DNA of 64,000 bases from Streptomyces violascens (GTDB lineage: Bacteria > Actinomycetota > Actinomycetes > Streptomycetales > Streptomycetaceae), in contig NZ_BMUA01000016.1 of the NCBI RefSeq assembly GCF_014649955.1, forward strand, positions 1 through 64,000. Reading direction: 5' to 3'. Under the pieces are notes generated by a model. That model was not told the origin of the DNA, searched no databases, and worked only from the letters and a program-made list of their open reading frames with translations. This document shows, in pieces, positions 7,230 to 14,636 of this stretch; within the stretch, counting starts at the first letter, position 1; every line of letters begins with the position of its first letter. The position numbers and the translations under genes were made by a program.

Positions 7230-9380
7230 ATGTCCGATCAGGCTGTCGCGCGACTGCGCACCCGCAAGCCCACCGGCGTCGTCCCGTGGCCGAAGATCCT
7301 CATCGAAGGAGAGGAAAAGGCGGGGAAAGCTCAGCCTCTCGACGCTTTGGTGGCAACTCCACAGGGCTGGACGCCCATGGGAAAGCTCCAGCCCGGCAGT
7401 GAAGTTATCGGCGCAGACGGACGGGCAACTAGCGTCACAGCAGTGCACGACCGAGGCGTACTGCCGATCTACCGGCTCGCTACCTCCGATGGCGCATCGG
7501 TCGAAGTCGCCGGAGATCACCTGTGGCGCGTCTGGACGACCCGCGACAAGCACCGCCAGAAGAATGGGCGGCGCGTAACTCACCCCGGCCGAGTCCTGAC
7601 CACAGACCAGCTCAGGGAACGCCTTGCCCGAGGCGACGTGATACATCTGCCACTTGTCGCCCCTGTTCACTACGAGCACGTCGCAGGGGGTCCGCCGATG
7701 GATCCCTACCTGCTGGGCCTCCTCCTTGGTGACGGCGGGATGACCCTGGCCAGCGCGCTGTCGTTCACCAGCGGCGACGAACAGCTCCACAAGGCGGTGG
7801 AGGCTGCCCTTCCCTCCGGGGATCAGTTAAGGCGGCATACCGACGGCGTCAACGCCCGGATCATCGGCGGCGGGGTGCTCGCCACCCTCCGCGATCTCGG
7901 ACTCCACGGCAAGCGCAGTGAGCGGAAGTTCATCCCGAGCCAGTTTCTGCGCGGCGATCACGGCTTGCGTTTGGCGCTGCTTCGGGGCCTCATGGACAGC
8001 GACGGCGGCATGGAACGCGCAGCCTCCACGTACTCGACGTCCTCTCCTGAGCTCGCCGCCGATGTACGCGAGTTGGTGGAGTCGTTGGGTGGAACAGCTT
8101 CGACGACCACGAAGGTCACGTCGTATCGCGGGCGGGACGGAGCTCGCCGTGCGGGGCTGACCTCGTACAGGCTGCGGGTTCGGTTGCCCAGTGACGTGTG
8201 CCCCTTCAGGCTTCAGCGGAAGGTGGATCTGTGGCGACAGTCCAGGCCCGCGTTCATCACTGGTCCGATCCGTACGGTGACCGAAGTGACCTTCATCGGG
8301 CATAAGGAGGCCCGCTGTATCGAGGTCGCTGCTGCGGATCACCTGTATGTGACCGAGCACTTCCTGGTGACGCATAACTCTCATATTGCTGCCCAGTTCA
8401 CCGGCTCGGAGCTGACTGGCCAGGCCTACTGGCTGGAGCTGGGCGAGGACACCGCCGACGAGTACGCCAACGTGCCTGGCGCCGACTACCTGCTGATCGA
8501 CCACAATGGCACCTACCGCGACATCCTCGGCCAGCTCGAAGCAGTGCACGCCGAAGCGAAGCGGGCGGCGGCCGCGAAAGAGCCGCCGGTCGTGCTCGTG
8601 ATCGACTCCGTGTCCCTGCTGTGGCGGATGCTCGTGAACTGGACCAACGACCGCGCCCGCCGCTCCAACAGCGGCCAGGCCAAGCTCCGCAGGGACCCGG
8701 ACACCGAGGTCAAGCCGTCGATGAACCTGTGGAACGACGCCGGTGAGCGGTGGTCGAAGGTCATGTACCTGGTGCGGACGATGCCCGCCATCGTGCTTCT
8801 CCTCGCGCGCGGGAAGGAGACGGCCGCTGTCGATGGGAACGGCGATCCGATACCGAAGACGAAGGACTGGCGGGTGGAGGGCCACAAGTCCCTGGCTTAC
8901 GACGCCACAGTGTGGGTGCGGCTGCGCCGCGAGGAGGACCCTCAGATCGTCGGGGCGCGCTCGCTGAAGTTCCAGGTGCCGCGCGACGGGAAGCCCAAGT
9001 CCGTGCCGGACTTCTCCGTCGAGAAGCTCGTGTTCGGCCTGATGGGCTGCACGATCCACAACCAGCCCAAGCCCACCCCCGAGTTGACCGGGGACTTGGC
9101 GCAGGTGTGGCTGCCGAAGGTCTTGGAGGCCGCGAAGGGCGGCGTGGACAGCCTCAAGAAGCTGTGGCGGGACATCGAGGCGTCCGAGGACCTGTCCCGC
9201 GATGAGGTGCGGGTGGTGCGGGCCGACATTGAGCGGAAGGCCGCCGAGCTGAAGAAGCCCGAGCAGCTGTCAGATCCCACCAGCGATGCCGCGAAGCTGC
9301 GGGCGGCCGCAGCCGAGCAGGACAGCGATGCCGAGGACTCGACGGAAGAGCCACCAGTCGACGAGTTCGCCGCCGTCTAG
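7230..9380 (+). CDS. RecA-like phage ATPase interrupted by an intein
   Basis: The precursor is 716 residues from ATG 7230, chosen because GGAG at 7220-7223 fits it better than TTG 7218. After removal of the 350-residue intein (7329-8378) the mature protein is about 366 residues. Its P-loop is rebuilt across the splice as ILIEGEEKAGK joined to SHIAAQF. Walker B is PPVVLVIDSVSLL. The rest (LARGKE, DWRVEGHKSLAYDATVWVRL) matches the RecA/Sak4-like ATP-binding proteins of actinophages, thought to act in single-strand annealing or recombination. The C-terminal tail is acidic. A Cas4/RecB-like nuclease gene follows, so the pair probably forms the recombination module. Confidence 0.85.
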   Translation: MSDQAVARLRTRKPTGVVPWPKILIEGEEKAGKAQPLDALVATPQGWTPMGKLQPGSEVIGADGRATSVTAVHDRGVLPIYRLATSDGASVEVAGDHLWRVWTTRDKHRQKNGRRVTHPGRVLTTDQLRERLARGDVIHLPLVAPVHYEHVAGGPPMDPYLLGLLLGDGGMTLASALSFTSGDEQLHKAVEAALPSGDQLRRHTDGVNARIIGGGVLATLRDLGLHGKRSERKFIPSQFLRGDHGLRLALLRGLMDSDGGMERAASTYSTSSPELAADVRELVESLGGTASTTTKVTSYRGRDGARRAGLTSYRLRVRLPSDVCPFRLQRKVDLWRQSRPAFITGPIRTVTEVTFIGHKEARCIEVAAADHLYVTEHFLVTHNSHIAAQFTGSELTGQAYWLELGEDTADEYANVPGADYLLIDHNGTYRDILGQLEAVHAEAKRAAAAKEPPVVLVIDSVSLLWRMLVNWTNDRARRSNSGQAKLRRDPDTEVKPSMNLWNDAGERWSKVMYLVRTMPAIVLLLARGKETAAVDGNGDPIPKTKDWRVEGHKSLAYDATVWVRLRREEDPQIVGARSLKFQVPRDGKPKSVPDFSVEKLVFGLMGCTIHNQPKPTPELTGDLAQVWLPKVLEAAKGGVDSLKKLWRDIEASEDLSRDEVRVVRADIERKAAELKKPEQLSDPTSDAAKLRAAAAEQDSDAEDSTEEPPVDEFAAV
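7329..8378 (+). other. Class 3 intein with LAGLIDADG endonuclease
   Basis: The intein begins with Ala (GCT at 7329) directly after the P-loop GK and ends His-Asn at 8373-8378, followed by Ser. Block B reads AGDHLW, with Trp at codon 7524. Block F reads ARCIEV, with Cys at codon 8316. Block G reads FLVTHN, with Thr at codon 8370. Trp B:12, Cys F:4 and Thr G:5 with a non-Cys first residue are the WCT signature of class 3 inteins, which splice through a branched intermediate on the block F cysteine. The insert has two LAGLIDADG helices, LLGLLLGDGGM and LRGLMDSDGGM, both with the acidic residue, so a homing endonuclease is probably active. Confidence 0.9.
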
Positions 9381-9398
9381 TCCTTCAGTCCTCTTGTT

Positions 9399-9431
9399 GC
9401 CGGGGCCCGCTGTGACGGGCCGGGCCCCGGC
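9399..9431 (+). terminator. Strong GC hairpin between ATPase and nuclease genes
   Basis: GCCGGGGCCC (9399-9408) and GGGCCCCGGC (9422-9431) form a perfect 10-bp stem with a 13-base loop. No T tract follows, so it may attenuate, stabilise or process the transcript rather than end it. Confidence 0.5.
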
Positions 9432-9451
9432 ATGCCCTCTTGGAGATCAGT

Positions 9452-10597
9452 GTGACCACTCATGCCGTTACCCCGGCGTCCCCAGTGTCGATCTGGGATG
9501 CCGCTCATACCGCCGATGCCCGGCGGCCTCGCTCCGTTCAGCGGCAGCTCGGCGCGTCGGACACGATCTGCTCGCGCCGCTCCGGGTACATCCTGGCCGG
9601 CGCCGAGCGGACGAACGCCGGGGACAAACGGGCGGCGATCCTCGGCACCTACATTCACCACGGACTGTTGGAGGACGTGCGCCGTGAGTACAACTGGCTC
9701 GTTGAGCGCACTGTGTCGGACGACGTGTTGCGCGGGCATGTCGATGTCGTTCAGCTCGATGCCGCGACCGCTGCCCGGCTGCCCAAGCGGCACCGGCCGG
9801 TGCAACCGGCTGAGTTCGTGACGGTGGAGGACGTGAAGACCAAGTCCAGCCGTGTCTGGGACCGTGTTGTGCGGTTCGGCCCGACGGCTGCCGAGATGAG
9901 GCAAGTCCTCCTCTACGCGGACTTGTTGCGGACGGTCGGGTTCGCGGACATGCCGGGGCAGCGGTACCTGCATCGGCTCGGGCCGGTCGATGTGCAGCGC
10001 ATCCGCTTTCGCTTCGTGTGCCGCGATACCGGCGAGGAGCACATTGAGGAGTTCCCCGTCGATGAGTGGCTTGTCTTCCAGGCGCGTTGGTGGGTGGACC
10101 GCGTCCTGGAGGCCGACAGCCCTGAGGAGCTGCGCCGCGATCACGACGGGCCGGGGTTGTCGCGGATCTGCGACAACTGCCCGTTCATGGACGCCTGCTG
10201 GCCCGGGGCCGCGCCGGGCAGGCCAGCGCAGACGATCCTCGTTCATGACGATGCAGAGCGGGCCAAGGCGCTGGACGACTATGTGCGGGCCCATGAGCGG
10301 TACCGCGAGAGCAAGCGTGTGAAGGCGCTGGTCCGGGCCATGCTGGACGACTCCCCCGAGGGTAACTACGGGGCCAACCACCTGGGCTGGGGCGGGCAGA
10401 ACGACCGGGAGGAGACCGACGTCCAGGCCATGGTCGAGGTGTTCGAGGACGCCGACCTGGTGGTGCCGTTGGTCCCGGACCAGAAGGCCATGATCGAGGT
10501 CATGCGCCGTGCCGGCATGGTCGTGCCCCGGCGTAAGGCGGCCGGTCAAAAGACCGCCCGCACGATCAAGGTCACCCGGGCCCGCAAGACCCCCTGA
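9452..10597 (+). CDS. Cas4/RecB-like PD-(D/E)XK Fe-S nuclease
   Basis: A 381-residue protein from GTG 9452, with GGAG at 9442-9445. The nuclease core shows GHVDVVQLD and then VEDVKTK, matching the Asp and Glu-x-Lys of the PD-(D/E)XK fold. An early cysteine (DTICSRRSG) and a C-terminal C-x2-C-x5-C cluster (ICDNCPFMDAC) give the four-cysteine layout of Cas4/AddB-type iron-sulfur nucleases. A role as exonuclease in phage recombination, working with the RecA-like protein upstream, is inferred. The CTCTTGGAG leader before the start is the same as before the ATPase gene. Confidence 0.8.
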   Translation: MTTHAVTPASPVSIWDAAHTADARRPRSVQRQLGASDTICSRRSGYILAGAERTNAGDKRAAILGTYIHHGLLEDVRREYNWLVERTVSDDVLRGHVDVVQLDAATAARLPKRHRPVQPAEFVTVEDVKTKSSRVWDRVVRFGPTAAEMRQVLLYADLLRTVGFADMPGQRYLHRLGPVDVQRIRFRFVCRDTGEEHIEEFPVDEWLVFQARWWVDRVLEADSPEELRRDHDGPGLSRICDNCPFMDACWPGAAPGRPAQTILVHDDAERAKALDDYVRAHERYRESKRVKALVRAMLDDSPEGNYGANHLGWGGQNDREETDVQAMVEVFEDADLVVPLVPDQKAMIEVMRRAGMVVPRRKAAGQKTARTIKVTRARKTP

Positions 10598-10605
10598 CCT
10601 TGCTT

Positions 10606-10636
10606 GGCAGCCCCGCACGCCCGTTGCGGGGCTGCC
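10606..10636 (+). terminator. Terminator-like hairpin
   Basis: GGCAGCCCCGC (10606-10616) pairs with GCGGGGCTGCC (10626-10636), followed by a pyrimidine run rich in T (CGTTCTTCTTGCTCTTTCTCC, in two parts either side of 10646). It should terminate, at least partly, the ATPase-nuclease transcript ahead of the winged-helix gene. Confidence 0.65.
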
Positions 10637-10686
10637 CGTTCTTCTTGCTCTTTCTCCTGCTTGTACCGCCCTTGGAGGCTTGCCCC

Positions 10687-11532
10687 GTGACCATCCTGCG
10701 CCGCCGTCTCAGCACCGGGTTCACGGTGATGCCCACGGCTGCTCTTGAGGACTCTCGCCTGTCGTTTCGGGCGCGGGGCATTCTCGCCTTCCTGATCGCG
10801 AAGCCGGACTCGTGGAGGGTGCGGGCAGAGTCGATCGCGGCTGCAGGCAAGGAGGGGCGCGAGGCGGTGCGTACGGCGCTGCGGGAGCTGCGGGACGCCG
10901 GGTACTACCGGGTGGTGACCGGCCGTCTGGATGACGGCACGATCGCGACGATCACCGAGGTGTACGACACCGCGCAGGACTGGGCGGCCGAGGAGTACGC
11001 CCGGCAGGTCGGGCGGCGTGTGAAGCGCAGGCTGGAGCACGAGGCAGCTAAGGTCGCGGCCCCGGACGCGAGCGGGGAGATGGAGACCGGAGACGGGTTT
11101 TCGGACGTCGGTTTCCCGGACGCCGGATCCTCGGGCCTTCTAGTTAGTAACCAGAGCCAATACTCAGAGGAGAAGAACCCCCCTACCCCCACGGCTGGCG
11201 CCGCAGGGGAGCCAGCTCCCGCCAACGATGGGCACCTGGACGACGTGGCGGCTGCGGCTGTCCCGGGGTGTGCTGCGCACCCCGACGAGCCGGGGCGTTC
11301 CTGTCGTGGCTGCGGGACTACTCCTCGGCAGATCCGTGCGGAGCAGCAACGGGCAGAGAAGGAAAGGTTCAAAGCGGCGCAGGACGCGGCGAACGAGCGG
11401 GTCTTGGCGGAGGTGCGCCGCAAACCGGGGGGCGAGGAGTTGTCGGACGTGGCGCAGCGTCGGATTGCAGAGATGCGATTGGCGACGGTCCGCTCGGCAG
11501 CGCCGACTGGGCGCGGCAAAGATGCCACCTAA
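10687..11532 (+). CDS. Winged-helix protein, replication-type
   Basis: A 281-residue protein from GTG 10687 (CTTGGAGG upstream). Residues about 15-85 form a winged helix: LSFRARGILAFLIAKPDSW, then REAVRTALRELRDAGYYRVV with a beta wing. This is the arrangement of phage and plasmid replication-initiation or DnaD-like helix-turn-helix proteins. The middle is low complexity. The end has CAAHP and CRGCGTTPRQ, a possible small zinc site, followed by a basic amphipathic tail. It probably acts in replication initiation or helicase loading, inferred from domain type and position after the recombination genes. Confidence 0.65.
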   Translation: MTILRRRLSTGFTVMPTAALEDSRLSFRARGILAFLIAKPDSWRVRAESIAAAGKEGREAVRTALRELRDAGYYRVVTGRLDDGTIATITEVYDTAQDWAAEEYARQVGRRVKRRLEHEAAKVAAPDASGEMETGDGFSDVGFPDAGSSGLLVSNQSQYSEEKNPPTPTAGAAGEPAPANDGHLDDVAAAAVPGCAAHPDEPGRSCRGCGTTPRQIRAEQQRAEKERFKAAQDAANERVLAEVRRKPGGEELSDVAQRRIAEMRLATVRSAAPTGRGKDAT

Positions 11533-11538
11533 CCAAAA

Positions 11539-11554
11539 CTAGGCTGATACCTAT
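11539..11554 (+). repeat. ATAGGC-N4-RYMYAT site, copy 3
   Basis: CTAGGC TGAT ACCTAT followed by CTCT. It begins 6 bases after the stop of the winged-helix gene and 52 bases before the weak promoter at 11606. Confidence 0.55.
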
Positions 11555-11583
11555 CTCTTGCCGTAGCATCAGCTCCGCGATTA

Positions 11584-11620
11584 CTTCCTCACGAAAAGCG
11601 GAAGTAGAATACTTCTAACG
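11584..11620 (+). promoter_or_regulatory. Diverged family promoter, copy B
   Basis: TAGAAT at 11606-11611 keeps the family -10, but no TTGAC lies 16 bases upstream. ACTTCC (11584-11589) pairs with GGAAGT (11601-11606), and GAAGT/ACTTC flank the -10 itself. It may need an activator or be inactive. The next gene starts at 11759. Confidence 0.4.
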
Positions 11621-11719
11621 AAGTCCATCGCCGCCAGCGTCGCGCAATGCCCATCCGCCTGGAGGGCGACCAGCCGCCTGGAGTCGCACGAAACACCTCA
11701 GCTAGGGCTGCGAGGCGCA

Positions 11720-11735
11720 ATAGGCCGATGTACAT
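11720..11735 (+). repeat. ATAGGC-N4-RYMYAT site, copy 4
   Basis: ATAGGC CGAT GTACAT followed by ACTC. It lies 24 bases upstream of the ATG at 11759. Both this copy and copy 1 are preceded by GCGCA or GCGCAGA, so the similarity extends beyond the 16 bases. Confidence 0.6.
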
Positions 11736-11758
11736 ACTCATTCAAGGATCGGAGTTTG

Positions 11759-12172
11759 ATGTTCGAACCAGCCGCTGAAGCAGCCAAGATCCGTGCCTCC
11801 TACGGCCCGGAAGAGCTCCAAGCCCTGGAGGCGTACACCGACGTCACCGTCACCCTTGGGACAGCCGGGCTGCATCCGTACATCGAGACCCGCGGTGGCC
11901 TCGCCGTCTGCGCATACGCCTCGGACGGGACGCTCGTGGTCGTGGCCAGCCATGACGCGCTGCCGCTTCGGCGCAGCGGGCTCTCGGGGTGGCACATCAC
12001 GCACGTCCCGGAGGACACCAACTGCCCGCCGTGGCGGTGCGTTGTACACGACACGACACCCGATGACCCCGAGCGCGACCGCCCCGGCGACCTGGACCTG
12101 GACGCGGCCGTTGAAGCGATCACCCGGCATCTGTCGGACTGCTTTCACGTCACCGAGGAGGCCGGGGCGTGA
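11759..12172 (+). CDS. Hypothetical protein
   Basis: A 137-residue acidic protein from ATG 11759 with CGGAG upstream. It contains LAVCAYASDGTLVVVASHDALP and ends in a helix with several acidic residues. It overlaps the next gene by four bases (GTGA), so the two are co-translated. The layout suggests a small beta-sheet fold with a C-terminal helix; no family recognised. Confidence 0.6.
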   Translation: MFEPAAEAAKIRASYGPEELQALEAYTDVTVTLGTAGLHPYIETRGGLAVCAYASDGTLVVVASHDALPLRRSGLSGWHITHVPEDTNCPPWRCVVHDTTPDDPERDRPGDLDLDAAVEAITRHLSDCFHVTEEAGA

Positions 12173-12687
12173 TCCTCAGCGACGGCGACATGCGCTTGGC
12201 GGCACGCGACTTCTTCTCCCCCGCTCTGCTGCTGGAGTTCATCGGCCTGGCTGACAGCGAGGCCCGGGCAGCGTGGGGCGAGCGGGTGATGAAGGAGCGC
12301 GGCCTGCGTTTCACGCAGCGCCGTCAGCCCGGTGATCCGGATGCGGGAGCACTGACGATCTGGACACCAGCGCCGGGCGGGTTCCGCTACGCCGTCGAGG
12401 CCAAGGCGGCGCAGCGCACCGGGTACGCCACGTGGAACGAGGTTCACGCCGTCATCGTCGAACGGCTGACTGCAGCGCGGCATGTGGCACTGCGCGAAGC
12501 CGTGGAGAACTTCCAGGCGCACGACGCGGGATACGTGCCGGGCCCGGTCCCGTTCGCCACCTCCGAGATGTGGCGTGCCCAATTCTACGAGCCGTGGTCC
12601 TCCCGCTCCTGCGCACTTCAGCTCGATGCCGCCTCGGCGCTGCTCTCGATTCTGCCGGGCGCCAACGAGAACCCCACCCTGTTCTGA
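12169..12687 (+). CDS. Hypothetical protein
   Basis: A 172-residue protein from GTG 12169, overlapping the gene before it. It looks globular and mixed (MRLAARDFFSPALLLEFIGL, TIWTPAPGGFRYAVEAKAAQ, then helices with several Trp). No motif or family is recognised. It is second in the 11759-13193 group that ends with the WhiB-like gene. Confidence 0.55.
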   Translation: MILSDGDMRLAARDFFSPALLLEFIGLADSEARAAWGERVMKERGLRFTQRRQPGDPDAGALTIWTPAPGGFRYAVEAKAAQRTGYATWNEVHAVIVERLTAARHVALREAVENFQAHDAGYVPGPVPFATSEMWRAQFYEPWSSRSCALQLDAASALLSILPGANENPTLF

Positions 12688-12713
12688 TCCCCCACCCAGG
12701 AAGCACCGCCGCC

Positions 12714-13193
12714 GTGATCACCCCCACTACTTCCGCCGCATGGACTGAAAATGCGCCCTGCGCCGGTCTGGACGGCTACATCCCCGACGAGTCCCTTGTA
12801 CGGTCAGATGGCAAACTGCTGGCCGCCTGCGGGTCGTTGATGCAGGACTGCGCGAACCGGTGCCCATTCGCCGTGCGCTGCTATGACTTGGTCCGACCGA
12901 AGGAAAGTCGGTTCGACGGGGTCTGTGCGGCCCGGATATGGGTCAACGGCAAGCAGGTTGCGGCTGCGGAAGGGGCGCCACCGCTGCCGAGGCTCCGCAC
13001 GAGGGCGGGTTCGTGCGGTACGAGCAGCGGGGTGGCCGGCCATCGTCGGCTCGATGAGCCGCTGTGCGGTGAGTGCCGGGTGACGGCGCAGCGGGCTGAG
13101 GTTCGCCGGGCGGGTGCGGCCAGCATCCGCAAGCGGTCCACCCGTAAGCGGCTGCCCGCCGTACCGGCAGGCCTGGTAGCAGCGGGCTCTTGA
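12714..13193 (+). CDS. WhiB-like iron-sulfur regulator, phage type
   Basis: A 159-residue protein from GTG 12714 (AGGAAG about 10 bases upstream). Cys in NAPCAGLDGY, then DCANRCPFAVRCYDL, then FDGVCAARIW reproduce the WhiB layout: a lone Cys, a Cys cluster, and a G-V-x-A-A turn in place of G-V-W-G-G. The cluster spacing is C-x3-C-x5-C rather than the usual C-x2-C-x5-C. A second part, SCGTSSGVAGHRR then LCGECRVTAQ, looks like a separate zinc knuckle found in many Streptomyces phage proteins, and a basic tail follows. Phage WhiB proteins can interfere with host sigma factor HrdB or WhiB2; that role here is inferred. Confidence 0.7.
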   Translation: MITPTTSAAWTENAPCAGLDGYIPDESLVRSDGKLLAACGSLMQDCANRCPFAVRCYDLVRPKESRFDGVCAARIWVNGKQVAAAEGAPPLPRLRTRAGSCGTSSGVAGHRRLDEPLCGECRVTAQRAEVRRAGAASIRKRSTRKRLPAVPAGLVAAGS

Positions 13194-13264
13194 TGAGTGT
13201 GAGGCGTTTTCAGGGACTGGGCGAGGGCTTCCCGTTGGCGGGGCACGAGGCCTTGTGCGGCCCT

Positions 13265-13332
13265 GACCTGCGGAGATGAGTTGACACCCCCTTGGGGGAG
13301 AGTAGAATAATTCTTAGTTGAGGGAGGGGGTC
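13265..13332 (+). promoter_or_regulatory. Family promoter, copy C
   Basis: GACCTGCGGA box at 13265, TTGACA at 13281-13286, a 16-base spacer and TAGAAT at 13303-13308. ACCCCCT (13286-13292) pairs with AGGGGGT (13325-13331). The spacer also holds a self-contained CCCCCTTGGGGG. Drives the 13366 gene. Confidence 0.8.
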
Positions 13333-13365
13333 ATCCACTCCCCGGACCACGCAAAGGAACGTCCG

Positions 13366-13719
13366 TTGAACGACCTGCCACACGACCCGCTCACCGTTCT
13401 CCAGGTGTCAGCCGAGCACGGCATTTCCGAGAAGGAGGCGGAGACGGCCATGACCTGGGCCGCACAGATCCTCGTTCACGCCTGGGACACGTACGCCGAT
13501 TTCTGGGGCCTTGACAGCGAGGACGGTGCAGCCATGGAGAAATGGGGAGCCCAACTCGGCACGGCCGACCGAAGGGCGGTCCTCGAAACTGCGGTGGCCG
13601 CCGTGAAGTCCGCCGACGGGGTACTGGCCGACGTCTACAAGAAACGAGACGCAGGGCGAACAGAGATCCGGCCCGCGCGCGTGATGCGCACCAACCACCC
13701 TCGCCTGCACATCCACTGA
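13366..13719 (+). CDS. Hypothetical protein
   Basis: A 117-residue protein from TTG 13366, chosen because AAAGGAA lies 7 bases upstream. It is helical and acidic (VLQVSAEHGISEKEAETAMT, then DTYADFWGLDSEDGAAME) with a basic end. It is the first gene under promoter C, 51 bases after the predicted start. No family recognised. Confidence 0.5.
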   Translation: MNDLPHDPLTVLQVSAEHGISEKEAETAMTWAAQILVHAWDTYADFWGLDSEDGAAMEKWGAQLGTADRRAVLETAVAAVKSADGVLADVYKKRDAGRTEIRPARVMRTNHPRLHIH

Positions 13720-13798
13720 CCGCCACGCATTCCCACCCACCCCGTCAGGGCGGGTCTCGCCATGCCGCAGCCCCGACCAGCAGCAAGGAGCAAAGGCC

Positions 13799-14107
13799 AT
13801 GGGCGCCGTCGACTTCTACGCCGTCGCCACGGGCGACGACCTTCAGGACGCCTTCGAGCGGGCGCGCGAGGAAGCGGCCCGGGAGCACGGCCGCGTCGGC
13901 TATTCGGGCACCATCGACGAAAAGGACGCCGTGACGCCGATCGAGGAACCGCGGCGCCTGACAGCGGAAGCCATGGAGCGCGCGAGCATGCTTCTGAGTG
14001 ATGGAGACCGGCACGTGGACAACAAGTGGGGTCCAGCCGGCGCCTTGCCGGTCACGACGGACGGCGGCCGGGATGGCTGGCTGATCTTCGGCGTCGCCTC
14101 TTATTAA
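13799..14107 (+). CDS. Conserved phage/actinobacterial protein, paralogue 1
   Basis: A 102-residue protein from ATG 13799 (AAGGAG upstream). It has the pattern MGAVDFYAVATGDDLQDAF, then REHGRVGYSGTIDEKD, then DNKWGPAGALPV and GWLIFGVASY. Proteins with M-G-A-x-D-F, G-Y-S/T-G-T-I-x-E-K and K-W-G-P-A-G are very common in actinophages and Streptomyces plasmids, but their function is unknown. The next gene (14246) is a paralogue with its own promoter. Confidence 0.65.
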   Translation: MGAVDFYAVATGDDLQDAFERAREEAAREHGRVGYSGTIDEKDAVTPIEEPRRLTAEAMERASMLLSDGDRHVDNKWGPAGALPVTTDGGRDGWLIFGVASY

Positions 14108-14142
14108 GCCGCCACCACAGGCAGTACACACAGCAGCCCGAT

Positions 14143-14220
14143 GACCTCCGGGAAATGGGTTGAGACCCCCTGGAAAGTTAGTAGAATAATAGCTACAGGG
14201 AGGGGTTGGCCCGCCCTGTA
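14143..14220 (+). promoter_or_regulatory. Family promoter, copy D, with leader hairpin
   Basis: GACCTCCGGGAAA box at 14143, TTGAGA at 14160-14165, a 16-base spacer and TAGAAT at 14182-14187. ACCCC (14165-14169) pairs with GGGGT (14202-14206). The leader can form a second perfect hairpin, TACAGGG (14194-14200) with CCCTGTA (14214-14220). Drives the 14246 gene. Confidence 0.75.
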
Positions 14221-14245
14221 ATCCCTCTAGGAACAGGAGCACGAC

Positions 14246-14554
14246 ATGGGCGCCACGGACTTCTTCGAGCCCGCCAACGGACGCAATCTCAGCCGGGCCT
14301 TTTTCAACGCGAAATGCAAGGCGGCCTGGGAGCACGGCCACCGCGAATACTCCGGGACGGTCTACGACAAGGACGACGTCATCTTGATCGACGAGCCCCA
14401 GCGCAGCCTCCCGGAAGCTACCAGGCTCGCCAAGGAACTCCTGGACGCGAGGGACCCGCGGGTCTTCCCCAAGGTGGGGCCTGCTGGCGCTCTGCCGATT
14501 GAAACAGACGGAAACCAGCCCGGATGGCTGTTCTTTGGACTGGCCGCCTGCTGA
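14246..14554 (+). CDS. Conserved phage/actinobacterial protein, paralogue 2
   Basis: A 102-residue protein from ATG 14246 (GGAACAGGAG upstream), the same length as its neighbour at 13799 and clearly homologous: MGATDFFEPANGRNLSRAF, EHGHREYSGTVYDKDD, KVGPAGALPIETDG and GWLFFGLAAC. The two differ mainly in the middle helix. Separate promoters C and D suggest they are not simply co-expressed. Unknown function. Confidence 0.65.
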   Translation: MGATDFFEPANGRNLSRAFFNAKCKAAWEHGHREYSGTVYDKDDVILIDEPQRSLPEATRLAKELLDARDPRVFPKVGPAGALPIETDGNQPGWLFFGLAAC

Positions 14555-14636
14555 ACCCCTTGGGCCGCGCGCCAAAGAAATGGGGCGCGGCCCTCAACAC
14601 AGCTGTCAGAACGGCCACTTGTCCCGGAAGGAATCC

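Noticed and set aside
9377..10618. Long reverse-strand open frame opposite the Cas4-like nuclease
   Set aside because: High GC gives long mirror frames. The forward frame has family motifs and a ribosome site, and the reverse product has no recognisable motif.
13287..13298. CCCCCTTGGGGG as an intrinsic terminator
   Set aside because: It lies between the -35 and -10 of a family promoter and has a two-base loop and no T tract.
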